Shown in pieces: positions 53,073 through 60,782 of a DNA stretch of 64,000 nucleotides. Position 1 is the first letter of the stretch; each line of letters starts with the position of its first letter. Where the stretch lies: contig JAHECS010000011.1 of assembly GCA_024641635.1 (NCBI GenBank), forward strand, positions 1-64,000. Direction: 5' to 3'. Under the pieces are notes generated by a model. The model saw nothing but the letters and a program-made list of their open reading frames with translations, was not told the DNA's origin and searched no databases. The translations under genes and the position numbers were made by a program. This DNA is from Actinomycetes bacterium (GTDB lineage Bacteria > Actinomycetota > Actinomycetes > S36-B12).

Positions 53073-53102
53073 TTGCCGGGATATCGTCCGTTCTGCTAGC
53101 CT
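53073..53102 (+). promoter_or_regulatory. Promoter of the DUF6421 operon
   Basis: TTGCCG (53073-53078) and TAGCCT (53097-53102) are separated by 18 bases, in a noticeably AT-richer stretch for this window. A start about 53109 would leave a leader of about 44 bases before the ATG at 53153. Confidence 0.45.
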
Positions 53103-53152
53103 TGCCAGCCACAGTATCTTCACCATTCCCCCCATTCCTTAGCGGAGTTTCC

Positions 53153-55249
53153 ATGCGTCCTCTCGCCCGTGTCCTCGTCGACGAGTCCCACCGCCAGGCG
53201 TGGTCCACACGCCCTGAGGTGGCGGCGCTGATGAACCCCGTCAACCCTGCCGACGCGTCCTACGCGGTCGCCGCGGGGGCCGCCGATCGCTCCGGTCTCG
53301 ACGTGTCCGTGCACGCCGAGGGTGCGCTCGACGACGCCGCGCTCGACGGAGTCGACGTGCTCGTCCTGCCTCACGCCGCCGACGACGCATGGGAGCACAC
53401 GACCGGCGCCGGATCTCCGCGCCTGACGGACGGGGAGCTCGACGCGATCGAGCGGTTCGTGCGCGCCGGTGGCGGGCTGCTGATCCTCGCCGAGACGGAG
53501 CAGGCGAAGTACGGGAACAACTTCGCCGACCTGGCCCTGCGCTTCGGGATCGCGGTCGACAACACGACCGTTCAGGACCCGACGCACGCCTACAAGGATG
53601 TCCCCACCTGGGTCCTCGCCGACCTCGTCCGAGGCTCCAGGCATGACCTCACCGCACAGGTCACCGCGGCCTGCTTCTATCGCGCCGGCACCCTGCACGG
53701 TGCGACCGCCGGAGACGCACTCGACACCGTCGCCCGCACCAGCACGGATGCCGATCCGGCCGCGGCCGGACTGGTCATGACGTCGACTCTGTCGTCCGGG
53801 CGGGTCGTTGTCGCCTCGGACTCGGACCTCTTCGGTGACGACTCGATCACCGAGCTGGACCATCGCCAGCTGTGGCTCAACCTGCTGACGTGGGCTGCCG
53901 GCAGCCGAGCGTCGGTACGGCAGGAATCCGCCTCGGATTCACCCTGGACCGCCAGCGATCCCGCATGGCTGGACCTCGTTGCCGCGATCGAGGCCATCCG
54001 CCCGATGCAGGCGAAGGACGGCTCCATCGACCTCGCTGAGAACTCGCGCGACGAGGCCGCGGCCCTGGTCGACCGTATGTGCACGGATGTCGAGGCACTG
54101 GCCCCACGCTTCCCCCACCAGGCCGAGCACCTCGCCGCGACCGTGGTCGACCTGCGCGCCTGGGCCGAGGGCGGGTTCGAGGTCCCAGATTTCGTCGGCT
54201 CCCTCGAGATCTTCCGCCCCGACACCAAGCGCGAGGACGGCGTGGAGCACCTCGCGGTCTTCCCGATGTACACGCAGAACGGGAACCCGATGCGCAACTT
54301 CGAGGCAGTCGTCACCCGCACCTTCTGGCCCGACTGGCTGGGCGAGCAGGAGCGCACCTACGACAACGCCGCGTTCGTGCCCATCGAGTTCGTGGGCTTC
54401 ACGGCCGGCTACGACACTCACTCGGCTGTGTTCTTCCCCGAGACCGTGGCGACAGGCCGCGTCATCGACTTCCACTGGGGCGGGATCTTCTGCGACCGCG
54501 AGGCCGCTCGGTTCCGCATGGTCGCCCGCACGGCCAGCGACACCCTTCGACTGTCATTGCCGCCGGACGTCGACCTGCTCCTCAACGACCAGCAGCTGGC
54601 GCAGGAGACGTTCGTGCTCTGGGACCTCATCCATGACCGCACCCACAGTCGTGGCGACCTGCCCTTCGATCCGTTCATGATCAAGCAGCGCATGCCGTAC
54701 TGGATGTACGCCCTCGAGGAGCTGCGCTGCGACCTCTCGACGTACCGGGAGACCCTCAGCCTCGACGAGCAGGGTGTGTACCTCGGCCGCTTCATCCGGC
54801 AGGCCATCGTCTTCGACCGGCTGTTCCGCTTCACCATCACCGGCAGTCGCGTGCGCAACTACGACGGCCTCGGCGGGCAGATCATCTTCGCGTGGCTGCA
54901 CCGCGACGACGTCCTGCGGTGGACGGACAACACCCTCACCATCGACTGGTCCCGACTGACCGACTCGATGGTCGCGCTCTGCGACGCCGTCGAGGGCCTG
55001 TACCACGACGGCATCGACAGGTCCCGCCTCGCGCAGTGGATGGCGGCCCACCAGTTCGTCAGCCGACTCGTCGAGCCGCACCCTGCCTCGACATGGGCGA
55101 AGGGTGCTGACGCCCTCCCGTTCGACGGTGAGCCCAAGGACCTCGTCGACGCTGTCCTCCCGGACGAGTTCCCGCTGAACGTCTTCTACGACGCACTCCG
55201 GCGCAAGCTCACCCCGACGATCGATGCCACCGCCGGGATCACGTCGTGA
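53153..55249 (+). CDS. DUF6421 family protein (GATase-like N-part, putative metal site in C-part)
   Basis: The 698-residue cytoplasmic protein has two regions. Residues 1-250 look like a class I amidotransferase/DUF4350-like alpha-beta fold: VLVLPHAADDAWE, then RFVRAGGGLLILAETE, then VVVASDSDLFGDD. Residues 340-690 are the conserved part, with LWDLIHDRTHSRGDLPFDPFM (HDxxH at 494-498) and ALEELRCDL (EExxxD at 522-527). I recognise it as DUF6421, which I recall next to SDR genes in actinobacteria. No function is established. It is first in an operon, overlapping the SDR start (GTGA). Confidence 0.78.
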   Translation: MRPLARVLVDESHRQAWSTRPEVAALMNPVNPADASYAVAAGAADRSGLDVSVHAEGALDDAALDGVDVLVLPHAADDAWEHTTGAGSPRLTDGELDAIERFVRAGGGLLILAETEQAKYGNNFADLALRFGIAVDNTTVQDPTHAYKDVPTWVLADLVRGSRHDLTAQVTAACFYRAGTLHGATAGDALDTVARTSTDADPAAAGLVMTSTLSSGRVVVASDSDLFGDDSITELDHRQLWLNLLTWAAGSRASVRQESASDSPWTASDPAWLDLVAAIEAIRPMQAKDGSIDLAENSRDEAAALVDRMCTDVEALAPRFPHQAEHLAATVVDLRAWAEGGFEVPDFVGSLEIFRPDTKREDGVEHLAVFPMYTQNGNPMRNFEAVVTRTFWPDWLGEQERTYDNAAFVPIEFVGFTAGYDTHSAVFFPETVATGRVIDFHWGGIFCDREAARFRMVARTASDTLRLSLPPDVDLLLNDQQLAQETFVLWDLIHDRTHSRGDLPFDPFMIKQRMPYWMYALEELRCDLSTYRETLSLDEQGVYLGRFIRQAIVFDRLFRFTITGSRVRNYDGLGGQIIFAWLHRDDVLRWTDNTLTIDWSRLTDSMVALCDAVEGLYHDGIDRSRLAQWMAAHQFVSRLVEPHPASTWAKGADALPFDGEPKDLVDAVLPDEFPLNVFYDALRRKLTPTIDATAGITS

Positions 55250-55947
55250 CGGGTGCACCTGTCGCGGTCGTCGCCGGGGCCGGCGCGGGAGGAACGGCCA
55301 CGAGCCTGAGCCTCGCCGCGTCCGGGTTCCACGTCGTCGTCCTCGACGCACGCCTCGAGGCGGCCGATGCCGCCGTCGCCGCCGTGCACCAGGAGGGCGG
55401 TTCTGCCGAGGCGCACGCCGTCGACCTCCTCGACGTCGACGCCGTCACGGCTCTCCGCGACGACCTCGTCACGCGACTCGGACGCATCGACGTCGTCGTC
55501 CACCTCGTCGGTGGGTGGCGTGGCTCGCCGACCCTCGATCCCGCGTCGGTCGCCAACTGGAACGCGCTTCACCCACCCATCGTCGGCACCCTGGCGGTGC
55601 TGACGGCAGTCCTCGGCGACCAGGTCCGGCAGAGCGCGCACGGGCGCGTGATCATGGTGACGAGCACCGCGGCCGCGGCCCCGACCGCCGGGAACATCGC
55701 CTACGCGTCTGCGAAGGCCGCCGCGGAGGCGTGGATGGCCGGGGTCGCCCACTTCCTCCGCGACTCGGAGGCCGCGTCCGTGGTCGTGGCGGTGAAGGCC
55801 CTTCTGACGGATCAGATGATCGACGCCGATCCCGAGAAGAAGTGGCCCGGATACACGCATGTACGGACCCTCGGGGAGGCGATCGCAGGGATCTGCACCG
55901 GCCCCGTCGGCAACGGGTCGCGTCTCGACCTGACGCTGCAGGGATAA
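55246..55947 (+). CDS. Short-chain dehydrogenase/reductase
   Basis: The 233-residue protein has a Rossmann start VAVVAGAGAGGTATSLSLA (glycine motif 11-16) and VVVLDAR with the acidic residue that usually favours NAD. VDLLDVDAV, S140 and Y153-x3-K157 (YASAK) form the catalytic set. The usual NNAG is replaced by HLVGGW. The GTG start overlaps the DUF6421 stop. The substrate is unknown; it probably acts with its operon partners. Confidence 0.85.
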   Translation: MTGAPVAVVAGAGAGGTATSLSLAASGFHVVVLDARLEAADAAVAAVHQEGGSAEAHAVDLLDVDAVTALRDDLVTRLGRIDVVVHLVGGWRGSPTLDPASVANWNALHPPIVGTLAVLTAVLGDQVRQSAHGRVIMVTSTAAAAPTAGNIAYASAKAAAEAWMAGVAHFLRDSEAASVVVAVKALLTDQMIDADPEKKWPGYTHVRTLGEAIAGICTGPVGNGSRLDLTLQG

Positions 55948-55955
55948 TCGCGTCC

Positions 55956-57005
55956 ATGACCTCGACCCCCTGGCGCGGCTTCGCCAGCGACAACTACGCC
56001 GGCATCCACCCTGAGGTGCTGGACGCCATCGCCCGCGTGAACACCGGCCATCAGGTCGCCTACGGCGATGACGACGTCACCGCCGAGCTGGCGTCCGCGA
56101 TGCAGGCCCAGTTCGGACCGCAGGCGGAGGCGTTCCCCGTGTTCAACGGCACCGGGGCCAACGTCGTCGCGTTGCAGGCGATGACGAAGCGGTGGGAGGC
56201 CGTCGTCTGCGCGACGTCGGCCCACGTGAACGTCGACGAGGGCGGCGCCCCCGAGCACGGGGCCGGTCTGAAGCTGTGGACCATCCCCACGCCGGACGGC
56301 AAGCTCACGCCGGAGCTGATCGACACACAGGCCTGGGGCTTCGGCGACGTGCACCGCGCGCAGCCGGGTGTCGTGACGATCACGCAGTCCACCGAGCTCG
56401 GAACGCTCTACACCGTCGAGGAGGTCGCCGCGATCGCCGACCATGCGCACGGCCTCGGCATGTCCGTTCATCTGGACGGCGCCCGAATCGCCAATGCGGC
56501 AGCCGCTCTCGGCACCGGCTTCCGGGAGTTCACGACGGACGTCGGCGTCGATGTCGTGTCCTTCGGCGGCACCAAGAACGGGACCATGCTCAGCGAGGCC
56601 ATCGTGGTCGTCAATCCGGACGCGTCGCCCGGCGTCGACTTCCTCCGCAAGTCATCGATGCAGCTGGCCAGCAAGATGCGTTTCGTCAGCGCGCAGCTGC
56701 TTGCCCTGCTGACCGACGACCTGTGGCACCGGAACGCGAGTCACTCGAACGCCATGGCCCGCGAGCTGGAGGCCCGGGTGAGGGCGATCGACGGGGTGAG
56801 CGTCGTCCGGCCGGTGCAGGCCAACGCGGTGTTCGCCGTGCTTCCGCCGACCGTCACCGAGCGGCTGCAGAAGCGCTTCCGCTTCTACACCTGGGACCAG
56901 GCGACCGGTGAGGTGCGCTGGATGTGCTCCTGGGACACCACGCTCGAGGACGTGCATTCATTCGCCGACGCCATCGCCGAGGAGATGTCCGCCGAGGCCT
57001 CCTGA
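55956..57005 (+). CDS. Low-specificity threonine aldolase/beta-eliminating lyase family (PLP)
   Basis: The 349-residue PLP enzyme shows FASDNYAGIHPEVL near the start, then FNGTGANVVALQAM, SAHVNVDEGGAPE and VHLDGARIANAA (Asp 174 for the PLP nitrogen). VSFGGTKNGTM holds the PLP lysine K207. The family cleaves threonine or related beta-hydroxy amino acids to glycine and an aldehyde. It starts 8 bases after the SDR stop, so an aldehyde or ketone might be passed between the two; that is an inference. Confidence 0.88.
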   Translation: MTSTPWRGFASDNYAGIHPEVLDAIARVNTGHQVAYGDDDVTAELASAMQAQFGPQAEAFPVFNGTGANVVALQAMTKRWEAVVCATSAHVNVDEGGAPEHGAGLKLWTIPTPDGKLTPELIDTQAWGFGDVHRAQPGVVTITQSTELGTLYTVEEVAAIADHAHGLGMSVHLDGARIANAAAALGTGFREFTTDVGVDVVSFGGTKNGTMLSEAIVVVNPDASPGVDFLRKSSMQLASKMRFVSAQLLALLTDDLWHRNASHSNAMARELEARVRAIDGVSVVRPVQANAVFAVLPPTVTERLQKRFRFYTWDQATGEVRWMCSWDTTLEDVHSFADAIAEEMSAEAS

Positions 57006-57036
57006 TCGCGAGGGCCACCGGATCGCGCTCTCGAGA

Positions 57037-58482
57037 TCACGACGTCTCGGGCTCCCGGTGGGTCGACGGCTCCTTCGCCACCTCGCCCGCGGCCCAGCGG
57101 ATCGAGCGGTCGGCGGCCCGACCGAGGCGGGCTCGCACGGCCTGCGCGTCCGCGACCTCCCTCGCCCGCCCCGCATCGAGGTGGAAGCCGCTGATGCGCA
57201 CCGGTCCGGGCGTCGAGTCGACGTGGACGCTGGCGAGGTCCAGGGCGCGCTCCCAGGGACCCTGCGTGACCCGGACGGACTGGGTGCGCACGTGCGGAAT
57301 GACGGCAACGCGGCGCGTGATGCGCCCGCGACGTGCGGCGAAGACCGAGTCGTCCCAGGCGACTGCCAGCCGGCGCCACTGGATGGGAGAGCGACGTCGC
57401 GATCGATCGGGAGCCGCCTGCCAGGCGAGTGCTGAGGTATCGAGCCCGGGGAAGACCCGCTGCACGAGTGCGTCCGCTACCTCCCGCGTCGCGACCGGGA
57501 TGAGGACCGTCTCCTCCTTGTTCCCGTTCGAGTCCGAGCCGCCGACACCGGCGATGTTGAGACGCAGGCGCACCCAGCCCTGCCGGCGCCACAGCAGCGG
57601 CTCGACGAACTCCACGGCCTGCACCCGACCGGGCGGCACAGTGCGTGCCTCGGTCTTCGCCAGCCCGAAGCGCAGGCGGAGGCCGTCCGGTGACTCGCTC
57701 ACCGTGAAGTTGAAGTACTTCATGAACTCGGTGATCACGAGCAGGATCGGGAGTCCGCCGGTGATCAGCGCCACGCCCAGGCCACCCCAGCCGCTGCTCA
57801 GGACTGTGAAGACCACGATGGCGGCAGTCATCAGGAGAAGACCCGCTGTGGCACTGCGCAGGAGCAGCGAGATCGCCAGGTCCTTCGGGGTCACGGTCAC
57901 GATCGGTGCCTCGGGGGCCTCGCCGACGTCGTGTCGCACTCCCGCCGCGCGGGCCAGCACCTCGTTGCGCAGGGCGCGCGCCTCGTCGAGCGGCAGGTAG
58001 CGAAGCTTGGCCCGGGAGTCGTTGCCTCCGGCCACCTCGACGGACAGCTCGGCCATGGAGAAGACGCGCGCGAACAGCGGCTGGGCCACGTCCACCGTCT
58101 GCAGCCGGCTCAGCTGCAGCCGTCGCTGCCGCTTGGTGATGACGCCCGAGTCGACGCGGAAGTCGCCGTCGGCATCGAACCAGTACCAGGTGTTCCGCCA
58201 GACGAGGTAGTTCCACGCGGTGACCACGACGGCCAGCAGCAGCACGAGCCCGGCCGACACGAGCAGCCCGCCGGCGCCCAGCTGGGAAACCGCGCCCGTG
58301 CTGAAGGCGATGACCAGGATGATCCCGATCGGGATCGATGACGCGCCGTGGACAACCGGCGATACCGGGTGGACACGTCGCCGACCCCGCTCGTCGAGGG
58401 TGCCCTGGCCGGGCAGACGCAGACCCAGCCCGAGGTCGTCGCCGACGTTGGACGCGGGTCGGGACGGTTCCGGAGTGGTCAC
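57037..58482 (-). CDS. PH-domain (bPH_2, YdbT-type) membrane protein, large subunit
   Basis: The 481-residue protein has an N-terminal helix pair (PIGIILVIAFSTGAV, LLVSAGLVLLLAVVVTAW) followed by a bPH_2 domain with VDSGVITKRQRRLQLSRLQTVDV. A second helix pair (LLLMTAAIVVFTVLSSGW, LGVALITGGLPILLVI) precedes two further PH-like repeats, the last with RRGRITRRVAVIPHVRTQSVRV. This matches YdbT, encoded with YdbS. The start GTG overlaps the stop of the YdbS-like gene. The function is unknown; a membrane-edge scaffold is likely. Confidence 0.85.
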   Translation of the reverse strand: MTTPEPSRPASNVGDDLGLGLRLPGQGTLDERGRRRVHPVSPVVHGASSIPIGIILVIAFSTGAVSQLGAGGLLVSAGLVLLLAVVVTAWNYLVWRNTWYWFDADGDFRVDSGVITKRQRRLQLSRLQTVDVAQPLFARVFSMAELSVEVAGGNDSRAKLRYLPLDEARALRNEVLARAAGVRHDVGEAPEAPIVTVTPKDLAISLLLRSATAGLLLMTAAIVVFTVLSSGWGGLGVALITGGLPILLVITEFMKYFNFTVSESPDGLRLRFGLAKTEARTVPPGRVQAVEFVEPLLWRRQGWVRLRLNIAGVGGSDSNGNKEETVLIPVATREVADALVQRVFPGLDTSALAWQAAPDRSRRRSPIQWRRLAVAWDDSVFAARRGRITRRVAVIPHVRTQSVRVTQGPWERALDLASVHVDSTPGPVRISGFHLDAGRAREVADAQAVRARLGRAADRSIRWAAGEVAKEPSTHREPETS

Positions 58483-58979
58483 AGCCCCGCCGACCGCTGC
58501 TCGCCCCTGCGGGCCAACCGGTCGCGGAGGTCGGCGGCCACATCGGGCTCCAGCCCGGGGATGCTGGCGTCGGTCGTGGCGGCGGCGGTGTGCAGCTGCA
58601 CGGTCGTGACGCCGAGCCAGCGGTCGATCGGGCCCGCCTTGACGTCGACCAGCTGCATCCGGCCGTATGGCACGATCACCAGCCGGCGGAACATGATGCC
58701 GCTGGTCACCAGCAGGTCGTCGTCGCGCTCGGCGTAGCCGAACGACCGAACGCGTCGGCCGATCAGCCACCACAGCCAGCCGAGGGCGACCAGTGCGACA
58801 CCCAGCGTGATCCAGCCCACGAGCCGTGGAACGTCCGGGATGACGAACAGAAGAACGACGCCGGCGACCACGAGAAGGTAGGTGAGGCCGAGGGCGAGCC
58901 GACGAGCGGCGATGAGCTTGGGCGAGACCGGGGTCCAGCCGTCTGTCCAGGTGAACGCCGTATCGGTTCGGTCGGCCAT
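58479..58979 (-). CDS. PH-domain (bPH_2, YdbS-type) membrane protein, small subunit
   Basis: The 166-residue protein has two membrane helices (LGLTYLLVVAGVVLLFVI, LVGWITLGVALVALGWLWWLIG). A bPH_2 domain follows: DDLLVTSGIMFRRLVIVPYGRMQLVDV. TACGCT (58986-58991, minus) lies 6 bases before the ATG, which predicts a leaderless transcript for the pair. It precedes and overlaps the YdbT-like gene. Confidence 0.85.
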   Translation of the reverse strand: MADRTDTAFTWTDGWTPVSPKLIAARRLALGLTYLLVVAGVVLLFVIPDVPRLVGWITLGVALVALGWLWWLIGRRVRSFGYAERDDDLLVTSGIMFRRLVIVPYGRMQLVDVKAGPIDRWLGVTTVQLHTAAATTDASIPGLEPDVAADLRDRLARRGEQRSAGL

Positions 58980-59043
58980 CTGGCCAGCGTACCTAGCCGA
59001 CCTGCCCATCCGAGCCCCAAGCAGTCCGGGGCCGGCAGCAAGG

Positions 59044-59487
59044 TCAGGGGAGGTGGGGCGGCCGGTTCTCGAAGGCGGTGGACAGCACGATGGTCGTCCG
59101 CGTCGACACGTTCGCGGCGGCGCGGATCCGCGCCAGCAGGGCCTCGAGGTCGACCGGCTCGGCGACGCGCACCTTGAGCACATACGACTGCGACCCGGCC
59201 ACCGACCAGCACGAGTCGATCTCGGCGATCTCCTGGAGGCGCTCGGGGACGTCGTCGGGGCTCGCGGGGTCGATCGGCGTGAGGGAGACGAATGCGGTCA
59301 GCGGCAGCCCGATTCCCCGGAAGTCCACCTCGGCCCGGTAGCCGGTGATGAGCCCCCGCTGCTCGAGCCGCCGCACACGCTGGTGCAGGGCGGAGGTGGA
59401 CAGGCCGGTCTCGCGCGCGATGTCGGCCAGCGACATGCGTCCGTCCTCGCACAGCAGGCCGATGATCCGCCGGTCCAGGTCCTCCAT
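59044..59487 (-). CDS. Lrp/AsnC-family transcriptional regulator
   Basis: The 147-residue protein starts MEDLDRRIIGLLCEDGRMSL, with a winged helix-turn-helix (ADIARETGLSTSALHQRVRRLEQRGLI, about 20-46). A RAM ligand domain (about 70-140) contains VSLTPIDPAS and SQSYVLKVRV. Lrp-type proteins sense amino acids and often control neighbouring genes; the threonine aldolase operon is close but reads in the other direction. A GTG two codons upstream is an alternative start. Confidence 0.92.
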   Translation of the reverse strand: MEDLDRRIIGLLCEDGRMSLADIARETGLSTSALHQRVRRLEQRGLITGYRAEVDFRGIGLPLTAFVSLTPIDPASPDDVPERLQEIAEIDSCWSVAGSQSYVLKVRVAEPVDLEALLARIRAAANVSTRTTIVLSTAFENRPPHLP

Positions 59488-59565
59488 GCGCACAGCCTGA
59501 CAGAGCGACAGGGTCGATGACGGCCGCACGCCCGCATCAGCGCTGCGTGGGCGTACTACCCTGTC

Positions 59566-59660
59566 CCCATCCGGGGAGCTCGCGAGATCGGCGGGCTGAG
59601 AGGGTGGCCGCTCCCACCGACCCATGAACCTGATCTGGGTAATGCCAGCGGAGGGATGGG
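59566..59660 (+). ncRNA. TPP riboswitch (THI element)
   Basis: The conserved core is clear: GGGCTGAGAGGGTGG (59593-59607), then ACCGACCCATGAACCTGATCTGGGTAATGCCAGCGGAGGGA to 59656. Closing helix P1 pairs CCCATCC (59566-59572) with GGATGGG (59654-59660). The right P1 strand contains part of the GGAGGG ribosome-binding site of thiB. Thiamine pyrophosphate binding would therefore hide it and stop translation. TACCCT (59557-59562) is a likely -10 box. Confidence 0.95.
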
Positions 59661-59664
59661 TACC

Positions 59665-60780
59665 GTGAAGGACCGCACCGCAATCCTCGTGACCGTCGTC
59701 GCGGGCACGCTGCTCCTGTCCGCATGCGCTGCAGGCGCCACTCCCGAACCGTCGACCCCGGCCGCCGTTTCGGGGCCGGTCACCAGCCCGTCAACCGACG
59801 TGCCCGCGGGCGATGCATCCACCGTCCGGCTGCTCACCCACGACTCGTTCGCCGTGAGCGAGGACCTGATCGCCGCGCTGAAGGCGCAGACCGGTATCGA
59901 CCTCGAGATCGTGACGGGCGGCGATGCCGGCACCATGGTCGCTGGTGCCGTCCTCGCTGCAGGCGCACCGACCGCCGACGCGATCTTCGGCGTCGACAAC
60001 ACCCTCGTCTCCCGCGCCGTCGACGCAGGGGTCTTCGACCCGTACGTCTCCTCCGGGATCGACTCCGTCGTGCCGGAACTGCGCGACGACACGGCGGCGG
60101 GCACCGTGACCCCCATCGACTACGGCGACGTGTGCGTCAACATCGACGACGCCGCCCTTGCCGACCGTGGGCTCGCGGCACCCACCACTCTCGACGACCT
60201 CGTCGACCCCGCGTACCGCGACCTCCTCGTCGTGGAGGACCCCGGGACCTCGTCGCCGGGACTCGCCTTCCTGCTCGCCACGATCGCCCGCTACGGCGAC
60301 GGATGGCAGGCGTACTGGCAGCAGCTCCGCGACAACGGCGTCGCCGTCGCGGGCTCGTGGACCGATGCGTATCTCGGGCAGTTCAGCGGCGGGGGCGACG
60401 GCGACCGGCCGCTCGTGGTGTCGTACGCGACCAGTCCGCCCGCGGAGATCGTGTACGCGGCCGACCCCAAGCCCACCGAGCCGTCCACCTCGGTGATGAC
60501 CGACGGGTGCTACCGCCAGGTCGAGTACGCAGGAGTCCTCGCCGGCGCCCAGAACCCGGAGGGCGCCCGCGCCGTGGTCGACTGGCTCCTCTCAGAGCAG
60601 GTCCAGGCGGACGTCCCACTCTCGATGTTCGTCTTCCCTGCCCGTGACGGAACGGCGTTGCCTGACGTGTTCACACGCTTCGCCGCGACGGTCGACTCCC
60701 CCCTGCAGTTGCCGGCCGACGACGTGGCGGCCGGCCTCGCCGCCTGGCTCGCCGACTGGGGCACGACGATGGGCCGCTGA
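59665..60780 (+). CDS. thiB: Thiamine ABC transporter substrate-binding lipoprotein ThiB
   Basis: The 371-residue protein has a signal and the lipobox LLLSAC (C19), then a Ser/Thr/Pro-rich linker. The binding domain has VRLLTHDSFAVSEDLI, GDAGTMVAGAVLAAG and FGVDNTLVSRAVDAG, typical of ThiB. I choose the GTG at 59665, 9 bases after GGAGGG; the ATG at 59656 lies inside the riboswitch helix. It binds thiamine or TPP outside the membrane. thiP follows after two bases. Confidence 0.93.
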   Translation: MKDRTAILVTVVAGTLLLSACAAGATPEPSTPAAVSGPVTSPSTDVPAGDASTVRLLTHDSFAVSEDLIAALKAQTGIDLEIVTGGDAGTMVAGAVLAAGAPTADAIFGVDNTLVSRAVDAGVFDPYVSSGIDSVVPELRDDTAAGTVTPIDYGDVCVNIDDAALADRGLAAPTTLDDLVDPAYRDLLVVEDPGTSSPGLAFLLATIARYGDGWQAYWQQLRDNGVAVAGSWTDAYLGQFSGGGDGDRPLVVSYATSPPAEIVYAADPKPTEPSTSVMTDGCYRQVEYAGVLAGAQNPEGARAVVDWLLSEQVQADVPLSMFVFPARDGTALPDVFTRFAATVDSPLQLPADDVAAGLAAWLADWGTTMGR

Positions 60781-60782
60781 TC

